A stretch of DNA of 64,000 nucleotides from Hyphomonadaceae bacterium ML37 (GTDB taxonomy: Bacteria; Pseudomonadota; Alphaproteobacteria; Caulobacterales; Maricaulaceae). Numbering within the stretch: the first letter of the stretch is position 1; the number at the start of each line of letters is the position of its first letter. The notes below the pieces were generated by a model. The model saw only the letters and a program-made list of their open reading frames with translations, ran no database searches and was not told the origin of the DNA. The stretch is taken from positions 2,542,396-2,606,395 of the forward strand of contig CP091241.1 in NCBI GenBank assembly GCA_027627685.1, given 5' to 3'. Both the position numbers and the translations under genes were made by a program. This document shows positions 53,516 to 62,008 of this stretch, piece by piece.

Positions 53516-54282
53516 CGATTGCGCCAGCGTACGCGCCAGTCGAGATGCGGACCGGTAACGCGGCCTGTGGCCCCGACCGTGCCGATCACCTGACCGCGCT
53601 CCACCACATCGCCGACGTCCACATCGACCGTGTCGAGATGCATGAACACGCCGGTAAAGCCCTGGCCGTGATCGATGAAGATCAGCCCGCCTTCCCAGTA
53701 CATGTCAGGATCGGCCAGCGTCACCACCCCGGCTGCCGGCGACACGACCGGCGTGCCCGTGGGCGCGGCGATGTCGAGCCCGAAATGGGGCCGGCGCGGC
53801 TCGCCATTGAGCACGCGCTGTGAGCCGTAGACGCCGGTGATGCGTCCCGTGACCGGCCATTCAAACCCGTCCAGAAAGCCCCGGCCTTCCCAGCGCGAGG
53901 TATAGGCCGCGCCCTTGGCCCGGTTCTCGCGCGCCAGACGCGCCTGAAACTCGGGATCGGGCGGCGGCGTCACCATGGCGGGCGGCAGGCCATCAATACG
54001 CTGGATTTCGTATTCGCGGGCCGCCACATCGACACGGCTTTCCCACAGGCCGCCATCATGGCGCACGCGGAACACAGCCTCGGGTGGCGCATCGCGGTGA
54101 TGGCCCATGACAATCCAGCCTTCGGCGTCGGCGCGCTCGGTGAGATCGCCCAGCGTCACCTGCGCGCCCGGCGCGGTGCGGCAGACCAATATCGCGCCCT
54201 GGCGGTGTTCACCGGCGCATGTGATGGGGGTTTCAGCCTCCGGGCTGGCGGCCATGAGAGTGAGGGCCAGTATTGCGATCAT
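53464..54282 (-). CDS. M23-family peptidase with HLD in place of HLH
   Basis: The ATG at 54282 gives 272 residues with a signal peptide (IAILALTLMAASPEA). The C-terminal LytM-type domain has RRPHFGLDIAAPTGTPV (His166, Asp170), MHLDTVDVDVGDVVERGQVIGTVGATGRVTGPHLDWRV (His246, Asp248). Classical M23 enzymes have HxH at the last site; here Asp248 replaces the zinc ligand His. I recall a proteobacterial subfamily with the same HLDW motif, so it may be functional with Asp as ligand, or degenerate. Likely acts on peptidoglycan in the periplasm. Coupled to the DUF2093 gene by ATGA. Confidence 0.88.
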   Translation of the reverse strand: MIAILALTLMAASPEAETPITCAGEHRQGAILVCRTAPGAQVTLGDLTERADAEGWIVMGHHRDAPPEAVFRVRHDGGLWESRVDVAAREYEIQRIDGLPPAMVTPPPDPEFQARLARENRAKGAAYTSRWEGRGFLDGFEWPVTGRITGVYGSQRVLNGEPRRPHFGLDIAAPTGTPVVSPAAGVVTLADPDMYWEGGLIFIDHGQGFTGVFMHLDTVDVDVGDVVERGQVIGTVGATGRVTGPHLDWRVRWRNRQIDPEALLALDVSVVR

Positions 54283-54527
54283 GATCCCGCCTCCGGTTGC
54301 GGCGCCCCGGCGGGGCCGCCATTGAGCTGCAGCCACCGCGCCGTGGCGGCGCTGGCGTCGGCATAGGCTTCCTGATGCTCCGCGCTCCAGTAGCGCAGAT
54401 CATTGAGCGAAATCCGGGCGCCCGTCACCGCGCAGGTGACATAGGCGCCGGGCTTCATGATGAGGAAATCGGCGTCGCCATACTCAAGATGGGCTTCGCC
54501 GCTGAAGTCCTTGTCAAACTGGGTCAT
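54279..54527 (-). CDS. DUF2093 family small protein
   Basis: The ATG at 54527, behind GGAG, gives 82 residues: AHLEYGDADFLIMKPGAYVTCAVTGARISLNDLRYWSAEHQEAYADASAATARWLQ is the DUF2093 core, a short alphaproteobacterial domain of unknown function with a possible zinc-ribbon-like CAVTG site reduced to one Cys. The stop overlaps the M23 gene start. Two upstream ATGs (54554, 54542) are possible but lack an RBS. Confidence 0.85.
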   Translation of the reverse strand: MTQFDKDFSGEAHLEYGDADFLIMKPGAYVTCAVTGARISLNDLRYWSAEHQEAYADASAATARWLQLNGGPAGAPQPEAGS

Positions 54528-54632
54528 GGGCGCTCCGGTCATGGGAGCTTGCATATCATGGGCTGTACGCGCTGAGAAAGACCGGGCGCAGACGCCTTGA
54601 CCGACTCACCGCGCGCCACGAGGCTTTGGGCC

Positions 54633-56483
54633 ATGACCCGCATCCGCCGCCTGTCGCCTGAAACCGTCAACCGGATCGCCGCGGGCGAAGTCGTCGAGCG
54701 TCCGGCCTCGGCGGTGAAAGAGCTGGCGGAAAACGCGCTGGACGCCGGCGCCAACCGTATCGATGTGCGCATCGAAGCGGGGGGCCTCAGCCTCATCCTG
54801 GTCGAGGATGACGGCGAAGGCATGGATGCGGACATGCTGGCCGTCGCCATCGAGCGTCACGCCACCTCCAAACTGCCCGTGGGCGCGGACGGGGCGGATG
54901 ATCTTCTGAACATCCATTCCATGGGCTTTCGCGGCGAGGCCCTGCCCTCCATCGGCTCGGTGGCGCGCCTTACGCTGGTGAGCCAGGCCCGCGGCTCGAA
55001 TGAAGCGTTCGAGCTGTATGTGGAAGGCGGGCGCACTGGCGATGTCAAACCGGCGGCGCCGCTCGGCCGCTCCGGCACGCGCGTCAGCGTGCGCGACCTG
55101 TTCTACGCCACGCCGGCGCGGCTGAAATTCCTCAAGAGCGAGCGCGCCGAGACCAGCGCGGTCATCGACATGATCAAGCGCCTGGCGCTGGCGCGGCCCG
55201 ATGTGGCGTTTTCGGTCCATGCCGACGGCCGCGCCCGCCTGTCGGTGCCGGCCGAGACCCATGACGATCCGGCGCAGGCGCGAAAGGCGCGCCTGTCAGC
55301 GGTGCTGGGCGCGGATTTTGGCGAGAACGCGCTGGCGCTGGACCAGACCCGCGAGGGCGTGCGCCTGACCGGGTTTGCGTCCCTGCCCACCTATAATCGC
55401 GGCACCAACCAGCATCAGCACCTGTTTGTGAACGGGCGCCCGGTGAAGGACCGGCTGATCGTCGGCGCGGTGCGCGGCGCCTATCAGGATTTCCTCGCCC
55501 GCGACCGCCATCCGGTGGCAGCGCTCTATGTGGACGTGCCGGCCGATCAGGTGGACGTGAACGTCCATCCGGCCAAGGCGGAGGTGCGGTTTCGCGATGC
55601 CGGTCTGGTGCGCGGCCTGATCGTGGGCGCGCTGCGCCATGCGCTGGCGGGCGCCGGCCATCGCGCCTCCACCACGGTGGCGGGTTTTGCGCTGGGCCGC
55701 GCCCGGCCCGAAGGCGCGCCGGCGCCCTCCTTGCCGCTGAGCCGGTCCGGCTGGGCCAACCGCCCCTCCCCCGCCTGGGAGGCGTCGCTGGCGGAGAATG
55801 CGCAAGAGCCGTTTGATGCGGGCGTCGCGTACGCCGGGCCCGGCATGGGCGAAAGCGCGCGTCCCGCCTTTGAGGGCGCATCGGCCGCGCCGGGCGAGAC
55901 CGGCTGGCCGCTGGGCGCGGCGCGCGCGCAGGTGCACACCACCTATGTGATCGCCGAGACTGCGGACGGTCTGGTGATCGTTGATCAGCACGCCGCCCAT
56001 GAGCGCCTGGTTTATGAGCGCATGAAGCGCCAGCTGGCCGAGACCGGGGTGGCGCGCCAGAGCCTGCTGGTGCCTGAAATCGTCGAGCTGGACGAGGCCG
56101 AGGCCCGCCGCGTGCTTGAGCGGGCAGACGAGCTGGCCGAGCTGGGTCTGGTGGTGGAGCCGTTTGGAGCGGGCGCCATCGCCGTGCGCGAGACGCCCGC
56201 CCTTCTCAAGCGCCTGGACGTGCAGGGCCTGATCCGCGATCTGGCCGATGAGCTCGCCGAATATGACGAGGCGCTGTCGCTCAAAGAAAAGCTGGAAGAG
56301 GTGGTGGGCACCATGGCCTGCCACGGCTCGGTGCGGGCGGGACGCCGGCTGGGCGTGGAGGAGATGAACGCCCTCCTGCGCGAGATGGAGGCCACGCCCC
56401 ATTCGGGCCAGTGCAACCATGGCCGGCCCACTTATGTGGAGCTGAAGCTCGCCGATATCGAACGCCTGTTCGGGCGGCGGTGA
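54633..56483 (+). CDS. mutL: DNA mismatch repair protein MutL
   Basis: A 616-residue MutL. The GHKL ATPase part has [48 protein letters not shown] and [12 protein letters not shown]. The C-terminal domain contains [12 protein letters not shown], matching the DQHA-x2-E-x4-E endonuclease motif, plus ACHGSVRAG and [10 protein letters not shown], so this is a nicking, MutH-independent MutL, as is usual in alphaproteobacteria. The start at 54633 ([13 protein letters not shown]) fits the family better than the frame's upstream ATG at 54597. Confidence 0.97.
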   Translation: MTRIRRLSPETVNRIAAGEVVERPASAVKELAENALDAGANRIDVRIEAGGLSLILVEDDGEGMDADMLAVAIERHATSKLPVGADGADDLLNIHSMGFRGEALPSIGSVARLTLVSQARGSNEAFELYVEGGRTGDVKPAAPLGRSGTRVSVRDLFYATPARLKFLKSERAETSAVIDMIKRLALARPDVAFSVHADGRARLSVPAETHDDPAQARKARLSAVLGADFGENALALDQTREGVRLTGFASLPTYNRGTNQHQHLFVNGRPVKDRLIVGAVRGAYQDFLARDRHPVAALYVDVPADQVDVNVHPAKAEVRFRDAGLVRGLIVGALRHALAGAGHRASTTVAGFALGRARPEGAPAPSLPLSRSGWANRPSPAWEASLAENAQEPFDAGVAYAGPGMGESARPAFEGASAAPGETGWPLGAARAQVHTTYVIAETADGLVIVDQHAAHERLVYERMKRQLAETGVARQSLLVPEIVELDEAEARRVLERADELAELGLVVEPFGAGAIAVRETPALLKRLDVQGLIRDLADELAEYDEALSLKEKLEEVVGTMACHGSVRAGRRLGVEEMNALLREMEATPHSGQCNHGRPTYVELKLADIERLFGRR

Positions 56484-56508
56484 GGCCTGCCCCGGCGCGT
56501 TAGCGGAG

Positions 56509-56539
56509 CCTAAAGGGTTGATGAGTATAAACCCTTAGG
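56509..56539. repeat. Inverted repeat upstream of the NIT-domain gene
   Basis: CCTAAAGGGTT (56509-56519) and AAACCCTTAGG (56529-56539) are inverted with one bulged base around GATGAGTAT. It lies 35 bases upstream of the NIT receptor start and 26 bases after the mutL stop, so it could be an operator or a weak terminator without a T-run. Confidence 0.45.
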
Positions 56540-56573
56540 CCCGGCTCATGCCGCCTCCACAGGATTGCCTCCC

Positions 56574-57668
56574 ATGTCTGACGACAAGCTGCCCTGGTTC
56601 GGCCTGCTCCTGCTCGCCCCGCTGATCGCTCTGGTCATCGTGGGCGCGTCGGCGCTGTCGGTGTTCAGCGGGACCGGCGCGCGCATTGCGTCGGCCGAAG
56701 CGGTGGGCGAGTTCGCCGCGCGGTCGGCGGTGGCGCTGGATGATCTGCAGCGTGAGCGCGCCAACGCAACCAGCTGGCTGATCTCCGGCTCGGACGCGTC
56801 GCGCCAGATGTATGAATCCAACTGGGAAAACTTTGAGGGCACGACCGAAAACCTGTTCGCGTTGTTTGAAGAGGGAAGCGTGCACGCCGCCGCCTTCCGG
56901 CCCGAGACCCGCGATGCACTGCGCCTGTCGCTGACCGATATCCAGGCGATCCGGCCTGCCGTGCTGGCGCGCAGCGTCTCGGTGGAAGACTCGCTGGCCG
57001 CCTATACCGGCGCGCTCAATCACTTCATCGATGTGATGGCGCTGGAATTGAGCCTGGCCACCGGAGAAGAGGCGCGCTTCACGGGCGCCTTCGTCGCCCT
57101 GTGCCGCTTCCATGACCGCTATTCCGAGGAGCTGGGGGCGGGCCTGTTCGCCTATGCCGCCGGAGAGATCAGCCGGTCATCCCATGGCGTGCTGTTGCAG
57201 GCGATGGGCGCGCAGAACAGCCATCTGGCTGCATTCCATTCCCTCGCGGACACGCGCTGGGACTGGGAGCTGCAAAGCGTGATCGCCCGGGCCGCGCCCG
57301 GCACGCTGGCCGAAGCGCGCGGTCATCTGATCGCGGCGGGCTATGGCGCGCCGCTGGACGAGACGCACCGCGCCTGGTGGCGGGAGACGCGGCTGCCGAT
57401 CTATTTCGAGCTGTCCACCTTGCGCAATCGCTTCGCCCAGGAGGGCGTGCGCGAAGTGCTGGGCGAAGCCCAGGCGCGCCGCGACGCGGCGGTGCGCACC
57501 GCGGTCTTTCAATTGCTGTTGATCATGCTGGCGACGCTCCTCTCGGGCTACGCGGCCAGCCGGATGACGCGCCCGCGCCCTGAGGCGGACATTGCTGCGC
57601 CGTCACACGCTGACAAAGACGCGGACGCCATGGGCGAGCTGGATGACGGCTACGCGTTGCGCGCCTGA
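56574..57668 (+). CDS. Membrane receptor with nitrate/nitrite-sensing (NIT)-type domain, no output domain
   Basis: A 364-residue protein: transmembrane helix 1 at about residues 8-30, a large periplasmic helical region (about 45-310) with VALDDLQRERANATSWLISG and FHDRYSEELGAGLFAYAAGEI, the pattern of the NIT sensor (two four-helix modules), and helix 2 at about 315-335 followed by a short cytoplasmic tail. NIT domains are normally fused to kinases, cyclases or chemoreceptors; here the output is missing. It may act through a partner. ATG at 56574 with AGGA upstream. Confidence 0.72.
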   Translation: MSDDKLPWFGLLLLAPLIALVIVGASALSVFSGTGARIASAEAVGEFAARSAVALDDLQRERANATSWLISGSDASRQMYESNWENFEGTTENLFALFEEGSVHAAAFRPETRDALRLSLTDIQAIRPAVLARSVSVEDSLAAYTGALNHFIDVMALELSLATGEEARFTGAFVALCRFHDRYSEELGAGLFAYAAGEISRSSHGVLLQAMGAQNSHLAAFHSLADTRWDWELQSVIARAAPGTLAEARGHLIAAGYGAPLDETHRAWWRETRLPIYFELSTLRNRFAQEGVREVLGEAQARRDAAVRTAVFQLLLIMLATLLSGYAASRMTRPRPEADIAAPSHADKDADAMGELDDGYALRA

Positions 57669-57683
57669 GGCGGCGTGCAGGCC

Positions 57684-58346
57684 CTAGCGGCCGCCGCCCC
57701 CGCCATAGCGCATGCGTCCGGCCAGGGCGGCCAGATCCGGCAGGCTTGCCTGCGCCTCGCGCCAGCGCGCCTTGACCTTCTCAAACTGCATGACGCCGTC
57801 GATACGACGGTCCAGGAAAGCCCGCGTGCGCGGCTTGGCCGGATCATCCTCGTCGAGCCAGACCGCCTGGGTAGTCGTGAACACGCCCGACAGCGTCACC
57901 CGCTTGGTATAGAAATTGACGTCGGTGCTGGGATCGCCCAGCGCGCGCCAGATGGAGTCTGCGCTGGCCCAGATCAGGCGCGCGCCGCGATCCAGACCAT
58001 CGGGAAGCAGCAGCCGGGCGCGGGCGCGCCGCGCAGCATCTTCATGGCCGGCCATGGCTTCAAGGCGGAACATCACGCCATGGGTCACCCGCTCACGCAC
58101 GCGCCTGGCGGGATCGGCGGCGATGGCCTCGGCGGCGATGGAATCGCTGCGCCGCGACCAGGTCTCGATCAGGTCCAGCACCCCGCCGGGGCAATACAGC
58201 GCCACTTCGCCGGCGCTGAACCCCGCATCCTCGCCCGCCGCTTTCAGCGTGGCGGCGGTCCAGCCGTCAAAGGCGGCATGGAGCAGGGCCGCGTCCAGAA
58301 GGGCGAGGCGGGCGGCGTCGGCGCGGGGGGTGGCGGTCTCTGTCAT
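57684..58346 (-). CDS. COQ9 family protein (ubiquinone biosynthesis accessory)
   Basis: The ATG at 58346 gives 220 residues with a TetR-like fold: an N-terminal HTH-like region LLDAALLHAAFDGWTAATLKAAGEDAGFS, then the COQ9 core GARLIWASADSIWRALGDPSTDVNFYTKRVTLSGVFTTTQAVWLDE. COQ9 binds isoprenoid lipids and assists COQ7 in ubiquinone synthesis; the same job is expected here alongside ubiD in the genome. It is divergent from rpsU over 227 bases and convergent with the NIT gene (15-base gap). Confidence 0.93.
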   Translation of the reverse strand: MTETATPRADAARLALLDAALLHAAFDGWTAATLKAAGEDAGFSAGEVALYCPGGVLDLIETWSRRSDSIAAEAIAADPARRVRERVTHGVMFRLEAMAGHEDAARRARARLLLPDGLDRGARLIWASADSIWRALGDPSTDVNFYTKRVTLSGVFTTTQAVWLDEDDPAKPRTRAFLDRRIDGVMQFEKVKARWREAQASLPDLAALAGRMRYGGGGGR

Positions 58347-58573
58347 GGATGCAGATATAAGCCCCGCAGACGCCTGCGTCACGGGGCGTTTCGCCGCGCC
58401 GGGCCGCTGGACAGACGTATCCGCCTCCGGTATACCCCCCGCCTCTGCTGGAAGCGCCGCCGCGCCGCCGGGGGCTTAAACCCCTTGGCCCGGCGCGTTT
58501 TGCGTGGACAGCACATATCAACAGGCAGCAGGCGCGCGGCGTCCTGCACGGAACACACCAGGGAGAGCGGACC

Positions 58574-58810
58574 ATCGTTCAGATTGTTGTGCGCGATAAC
58601 AACGTCGAGCAAGCGCTCAAGGCGTTGAAAAAGAAAATGCAGCGGGAGGGCACCTTCCGTGAAATGAAGCGCCGTAACCATTACGAAAAGCCGTCCGAGA
58701 AAAAGGCGCGCCAGAAGGCCGAGGCTATCCGCCGCGCCCGCAAGCTGGCCCGCAAGCGCGCCCAGCGCGAAGGTCTGCTGCCCAAGCCGAAGGTCGCAGC
58801 CCGGCGCTAG
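58574..58810 (+). CDS. rpsU: 30S ribosomal protein bS21 with a probable AUC start codon
   Basis: The family N-terminus [26 protein letters not shown] is expected; the DNA reads ATC GTT CAG ATT GTT GTG CGC GAT, so the first codon (58574-58576) is ATC rather than ATG. GGGAG at 58561-58565 lies 8 bases before it, ideal spacing. The next standard start, GTG at 58589, would remove five conserved residues and sits 23 bases from the RBS. No upstream in-frame ATG/GTG/TTG was found. Total 78 residues, very basic, in the small subunit. A strong terminator follows at 58850. Confidence 0.9.
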   Translation: MVQIVVRDNNVEQALKALKKKMQREGTFREMKRRNHYEKPSEKKARQKAEAIRRARKLARKRAQREGLLPKPKVAARR

Positions 58811-58849
58811 AGCGCTGGCCCGACCTGACGACGCTTGCTGTACGACATG

Positions 58850-58889
58850 AAACGCCGTGCTCCCTGGTCCGCGGGAGCGCGGCGTTTTT
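58850..58889 (+). terminator. Intrinsic terminator of rpsU
   Basis: A fully paired 15-bp stem (58850-58864 with 58873-58887, one G-T pair) closes an 8-base loop and is followed by TTTTT. It ends the rpsU transcript 40 bases after the stop codon. Confidence 0.92.
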
Positions 58890-59009
58890 CGTGTGTGAAC
58901 AGCGTTCATCTTGCTCGACATCGCCCGCCCCGCGCGGTTAACCTCTCCCCATGCTCCGGCAAGATGTGCGCACGCCAGACGCGCCGCGCCGGTCAGGGGA
59001 GAAACCACG

Positions 59010-60242
59010 ATGACCTTGTCACGCCTGATTGCTGCGTTTGGCGCAGCCCTGATCCTGACGGCCTGCGGCGGCGAGCCCGAGGCCCGCGACACCAGCGATT
59101 TCGACACCGAGTATCAGAGCGTCCTGCACGAGGCGCTGCTGGATGCGCAGCCCGGCGATGTGATCGAGATCCCGGCCGGGCGCTTCGCCTTTGACCGGGG
59201 CCTGTCCCTGAGCGGCGTCAGCGGCGTCACGATCCGCGGCGCCGGGATGGACGAGACCATCCTGTCCTTCGCCGGTCAGCGCCAGGGCGCCGAGGGCCTG
59301 CTGGTCTCCAATTCGGACAATTTCACCATCGAGAACCTGGCTGTGGAGGACACCGCCGGCGACGCGGTGAAGATCACCGGCGGCGACGGCGTGACGATCC
59401 GCGGCGTGCGGGTGGAATGGACGCGCGGCCCCTCCACCGACAATGGCGCCTACGGGCTGTATCCGGTGCTGTCGCGCAATGTGCTGATCGAGGATTCGGT
59501 GGCCATCGCGGCATCGGACGCAGGGATCTATGTGGGCCAGTCGGATATGATCATCGTGCGCAATAACCGCGCCGAGTACAATGTGGCCGGGATCGAGATC
59601 GAGAACTCCAACAATGCCGACGTTTACGGCAATGTGGCGGTGAACAATACCGGCGGCATTCTGGTGTTCAACATGCCCAACCTGCCGCGTCCCGGCGCGG
59701 GCACGCGCGTGTTCGACAATGATGTGCACGAGAACAACACCGCCAATTTCGGCCATGCCGGCACGCCGGTGGCCAATGTGCCGGCGGGTACGGGCATCCT
59801 CATCAACGCCAATGATGATGTGGAGATTTTCAACAACCGGATGCGCGACAACCGCACCGCCCACGTGATCATCTCCTCAGGCTATTCCTCGGGCTTCTCC
59901 GATCTGGGCGTGAACGATGAGTTCGACCCTTATCCCGAACGCATCCACGTCCACTCCAACACCTATGAGGGCGGCGGCAATAATCCCGACAATATGGACC
60001 TGCAGGCGCTGCGGCTGCTGAAGTTCGGACCCACGGGCCGCCTGCCCCCGGTGTTCTGGGATGGCTATGTGAACACGGACCGGATGGTGGATGGCGCCCT
60101 GCCCGGCGCCCTGCGCCTGTGCGTCACCGACGCCGAGGTGCTCAACGCCGACGGGCCCAATGACTTCGCCGACCCGCAAGTGGATCGCGCGGCCTTCAAC
60201 TGCAGCCATGAGCCCCTGCCCGCCGTCACGCTGGAGGGCTAG
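59010..60242 (+). CDS. Parallel beta-helix lipoprotein (TIGR03805 type)
   Basis: A 410-residue protein with lipobox LILTACGG (Cys about 19). From about residue 75 to 330 it contains right-handed beta-helix coils of the form VTIRGAGM / FTIENLAVED / VTIRGVRVEW / VLIEDSVAI / IIVRNNRAEYN / ADVYGNVAVNN / TRVFDNDVHENN / VEIFNNRMRDN. From memory it matches the family that co-occurs with a diheme cytochrome (HNE_0200/SO2930 type), which is indeed the next gene, overlapping by one base. Probable outer-membrane or periplasmic carbohydrate-related role, undefined. Confidence 0.88.
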   Translation: MTLSRLIAAFGAALILTACGGEPEARDTSDFDTEYQSVLHEALLDAQPGDVIEIPAGRFAFDRGLSLSGVSGVTIRGAGMDETILSFAGQRQGAEGLLVSNSDNFTIENLAVEDTAGDAVKITGGDGVTIRGVRVEWTRGPSTDNGAYGLYPVLSRNVLIEDSVAIAASDAGIYVGQSDMIIVRNNRAEYNVAGIEIENSNNADVYGNVAVNNTGGILVFNMPNLPRPGAGTRVFDNDVHENNTANFGHAGTPVANVPAGTGILINANDDVEIFNNRMRDNRTAHVIISSGYSSGFSDLGVNDEFDPYPERIHVHSNTYEGGGNNPDNMDLQALRLLKFGPTGRLPPVFWDGYVNTDRMVDGALPGALRLCVTDAEVLNADGPNDFADPQVDRAAFNCSHEPLPAVTLEG

Positions 60243-61393
60243 TGTTGAGGCTGATCCTCGCCGCCGGCCTCGCCCTGCTCTGCGCCGCCTGCTCCGCGCA
60301 GCCGCCGGCGCCGCCCCCGGAGCCGGCCTATATCGCGGACGGGCGCCCGGCGGCGCTGGAGGCCTGGGGCCAGGTGGCCCGGCGCGGCGATGCGCTGGTG
60401 CTGGGCGAGGGCGTGACAGCCTATGGGCTGAACACCGCGCTGTTTTCCGACTATGCGCTGAAACTGCGCACGGTCTGGATCCCGGACGGAGCGGGACCTG
60501 CGGCCTATCACGAGACAGACACGTTCGAGTTTCCCGTCGGCACGGTGATCACCAAGACCTTCTTCTATTCGCTCAGCGATGGTGGATTTGATCAGGTCTC
60601 GGCCCGGGGCCGGCTGGAGGATCATTTTGACGGGGTGCAGCTTGATCTCACGGGCCTGCGCCTCATCGAGACGCGGGTTCTCGTGCGCCGCGAGGCGGGG
60701 TGGGAGGCGCTGCCTTACGTCTGGGACGACGCCCAGCGCAGCGCCTCGCTGGCGCGCACCGGGGCCTTTGTGGACCTGACCCTGATCAGCGCGGCGCGGC
60801 CGGCGCAAAGCTTCACCTACGCCGTGCCGGACGTGAACCAGTGCGCGGCCTGCCACGTCACTGACGCGCGCGACGGCGCGGTGCGGCCCATTGGTCCTCG
60901 TGCGCGGCACCTCAACGGGCCGTTCGCCTATGCCGACGGACCTGAGAACCAGCTGGCGCACTGGACACAGGCCGGATTACTCACCGGCGCGCCGGAGCCG
61001 GACCTGGCGCCGCGCGCGGCGGTCTGGGACGGGGATGTCACCTTGTCCGGCGCCGCGCTGGATACGGCCTCGCGCGCCTGGCTGGACATCAACTGCGCCC
61101 ACTGCCATTCGCGCACCGGACCGGCGCGCACATCGGGGCTATATCTGGAGCCGTGGGAGCCGGACGGGCCGCATCTGGGCCGCTGCAAACCGCCCATCGC
61201 CGCCGGGACAGGCACGGGCGGGCGGCCCTTCTCCATCGTGCCGGGATCGCCGGAACAGTCGATATTCGCCCATCGCCTGGAAACCGAGCGGCTCAGCGAC
61301 ATGATGCCCGAGCTTGGCCGGTCGGTGACCTATCACGAGGGCGCGGCCCTGATCGCCGCCTGGATCGGCGCCATGAGCGGCGGATGCGGCTGA
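60242..61393 (+). CDS. SO2930/HNE_0200-family diheme c-type cytochrome
   Basis: A 383-residue exported protein with GTG start and a lipobox-like LLCAACSA. Two heme-binding CxxCH motifs are present: NQCAACHVT (about residue 200) and DINCAHCHSRTGP (about residue 285). The N-terminal half is beta-rich and ends before the first heme site. It pairs with the beta-helix protein, and both are known to be neighbours in Hyphomonas and Shewanella. Electron-transfer partner and substrate are unknown; an oxidative surface enzyme is possible. Confidence 0.88.
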   Translation: MLRLILAAGLALLCAACSAQPPAPPPEPAYIADGRPAALEAWGQVARRGDALVLGEGVTAYGLNTALFSDYALKLRTVWIPDGAGPAAYHETDTFEFPVGTVITKTFFYSLSDGGFDQVSARGRLEDHFDGVQLDLTGLRLIETRVLVRREAGWEALPYVWDDAQRSASLARTGAFVDLTLISAARPAQSFTYAVPDVNQCAACHVTDARDGAVRPIGPRARHLNGPFAYADGPENQLAHWTQAGLLTGAPEPDLAPRAAVWDGDVTLSGAALDTASRAWLDINCAHCHSRTGPARTSGLYLEPWEPDGPHLGRCKPPIAAGTGTGGRPFSIVPGSPEQSIFAHRLETERLSDMMPELGRSVTYHEGAALIAAWIGAMSGGCG

Positions 61394-61494
61394 ATTGCGC
61401 CCCTGACGGCTTGGCGAAGCGGGCGCGGGCGTGCATTCTCCCCGGCGACAATTCCGCCGCACCTTGCGGCTGACACGATGCCGGAGACGCTGTC

Positions 61495-62001
61495 ATGACC
61501 GCCCGCCTGAGCCGCCTTGCACCCGCCCTCGCCGCCGCCGCGCTGGCGAGCGCCTGCACCACGACGACCCAGTCGGTCTCCTGCCGTGACGCCGATGCGT
61601 CCGAGCGGGCCGCCTTCGCCGCCATCGTCACCCATGACCAGAACCGGCTGGCGGGGCTTCTCGCTGCTGAAGGCGGCGAGACGGCGCGCCGCCTGCGCGC
61701 GGAAGACCCGGCGGTGTTCGCGCAGGTGTTCGGCGCACGCATGAATGACCGCTCGGTGCGCACCGTGCTCATGCGCCCGCCTTTGTGCCTGATCGATGAA
61801 CCGGCGACGGACAATGCGCGCCTGACCTATGTCTTCCCCGCCGGGCGCTTCGACGCCCTGCAGAACCCGGGCATGACCGGGCTGCAGACCGGCGAGCCGG
61901 GCCGCGACCACGCCGCCTGCCGCTTTGTCTTGGAAGACGGCCAGTGGCGCCTGGCCGATGCGTGCCTGGCGACCTTCCAGCCGCGTCAGCCGGTGGGGTG
62001 A
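61495..62001 (+). CDS. Lipoprotein of unknown function
   Basis: A 168-residue precursor with a lipobox LASACTTT. The mature part has a helical stretch ASERAAFAAIVTHDQNRLAGLLA followed by beta-strands with three or four cysteines (VSCRDAD, PLCLIDE, AACRFVL, DACLATF) that could form two disulfides in the periplasm. It follows the diheme cytochrome by 101 bases and is convergent with fabI. No family recognised. Confidence 0.75.
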   Translation: MTARLSRLAPALAAAALASACTTTTQSVSCRDADASERAAFAAIVTHDQNRLAGLLAAEGGETARRLRAEDPAVFAQVFGARMNDRSVRTVLMRPPLCLIDEPATDNARLTYVFPAGRFDALQNPGMTGLQTGEPGRDHAACRFVLEDGQWRLADACLATFQPRQPVG

Positions 62002-62008
62002 GGGAGGG

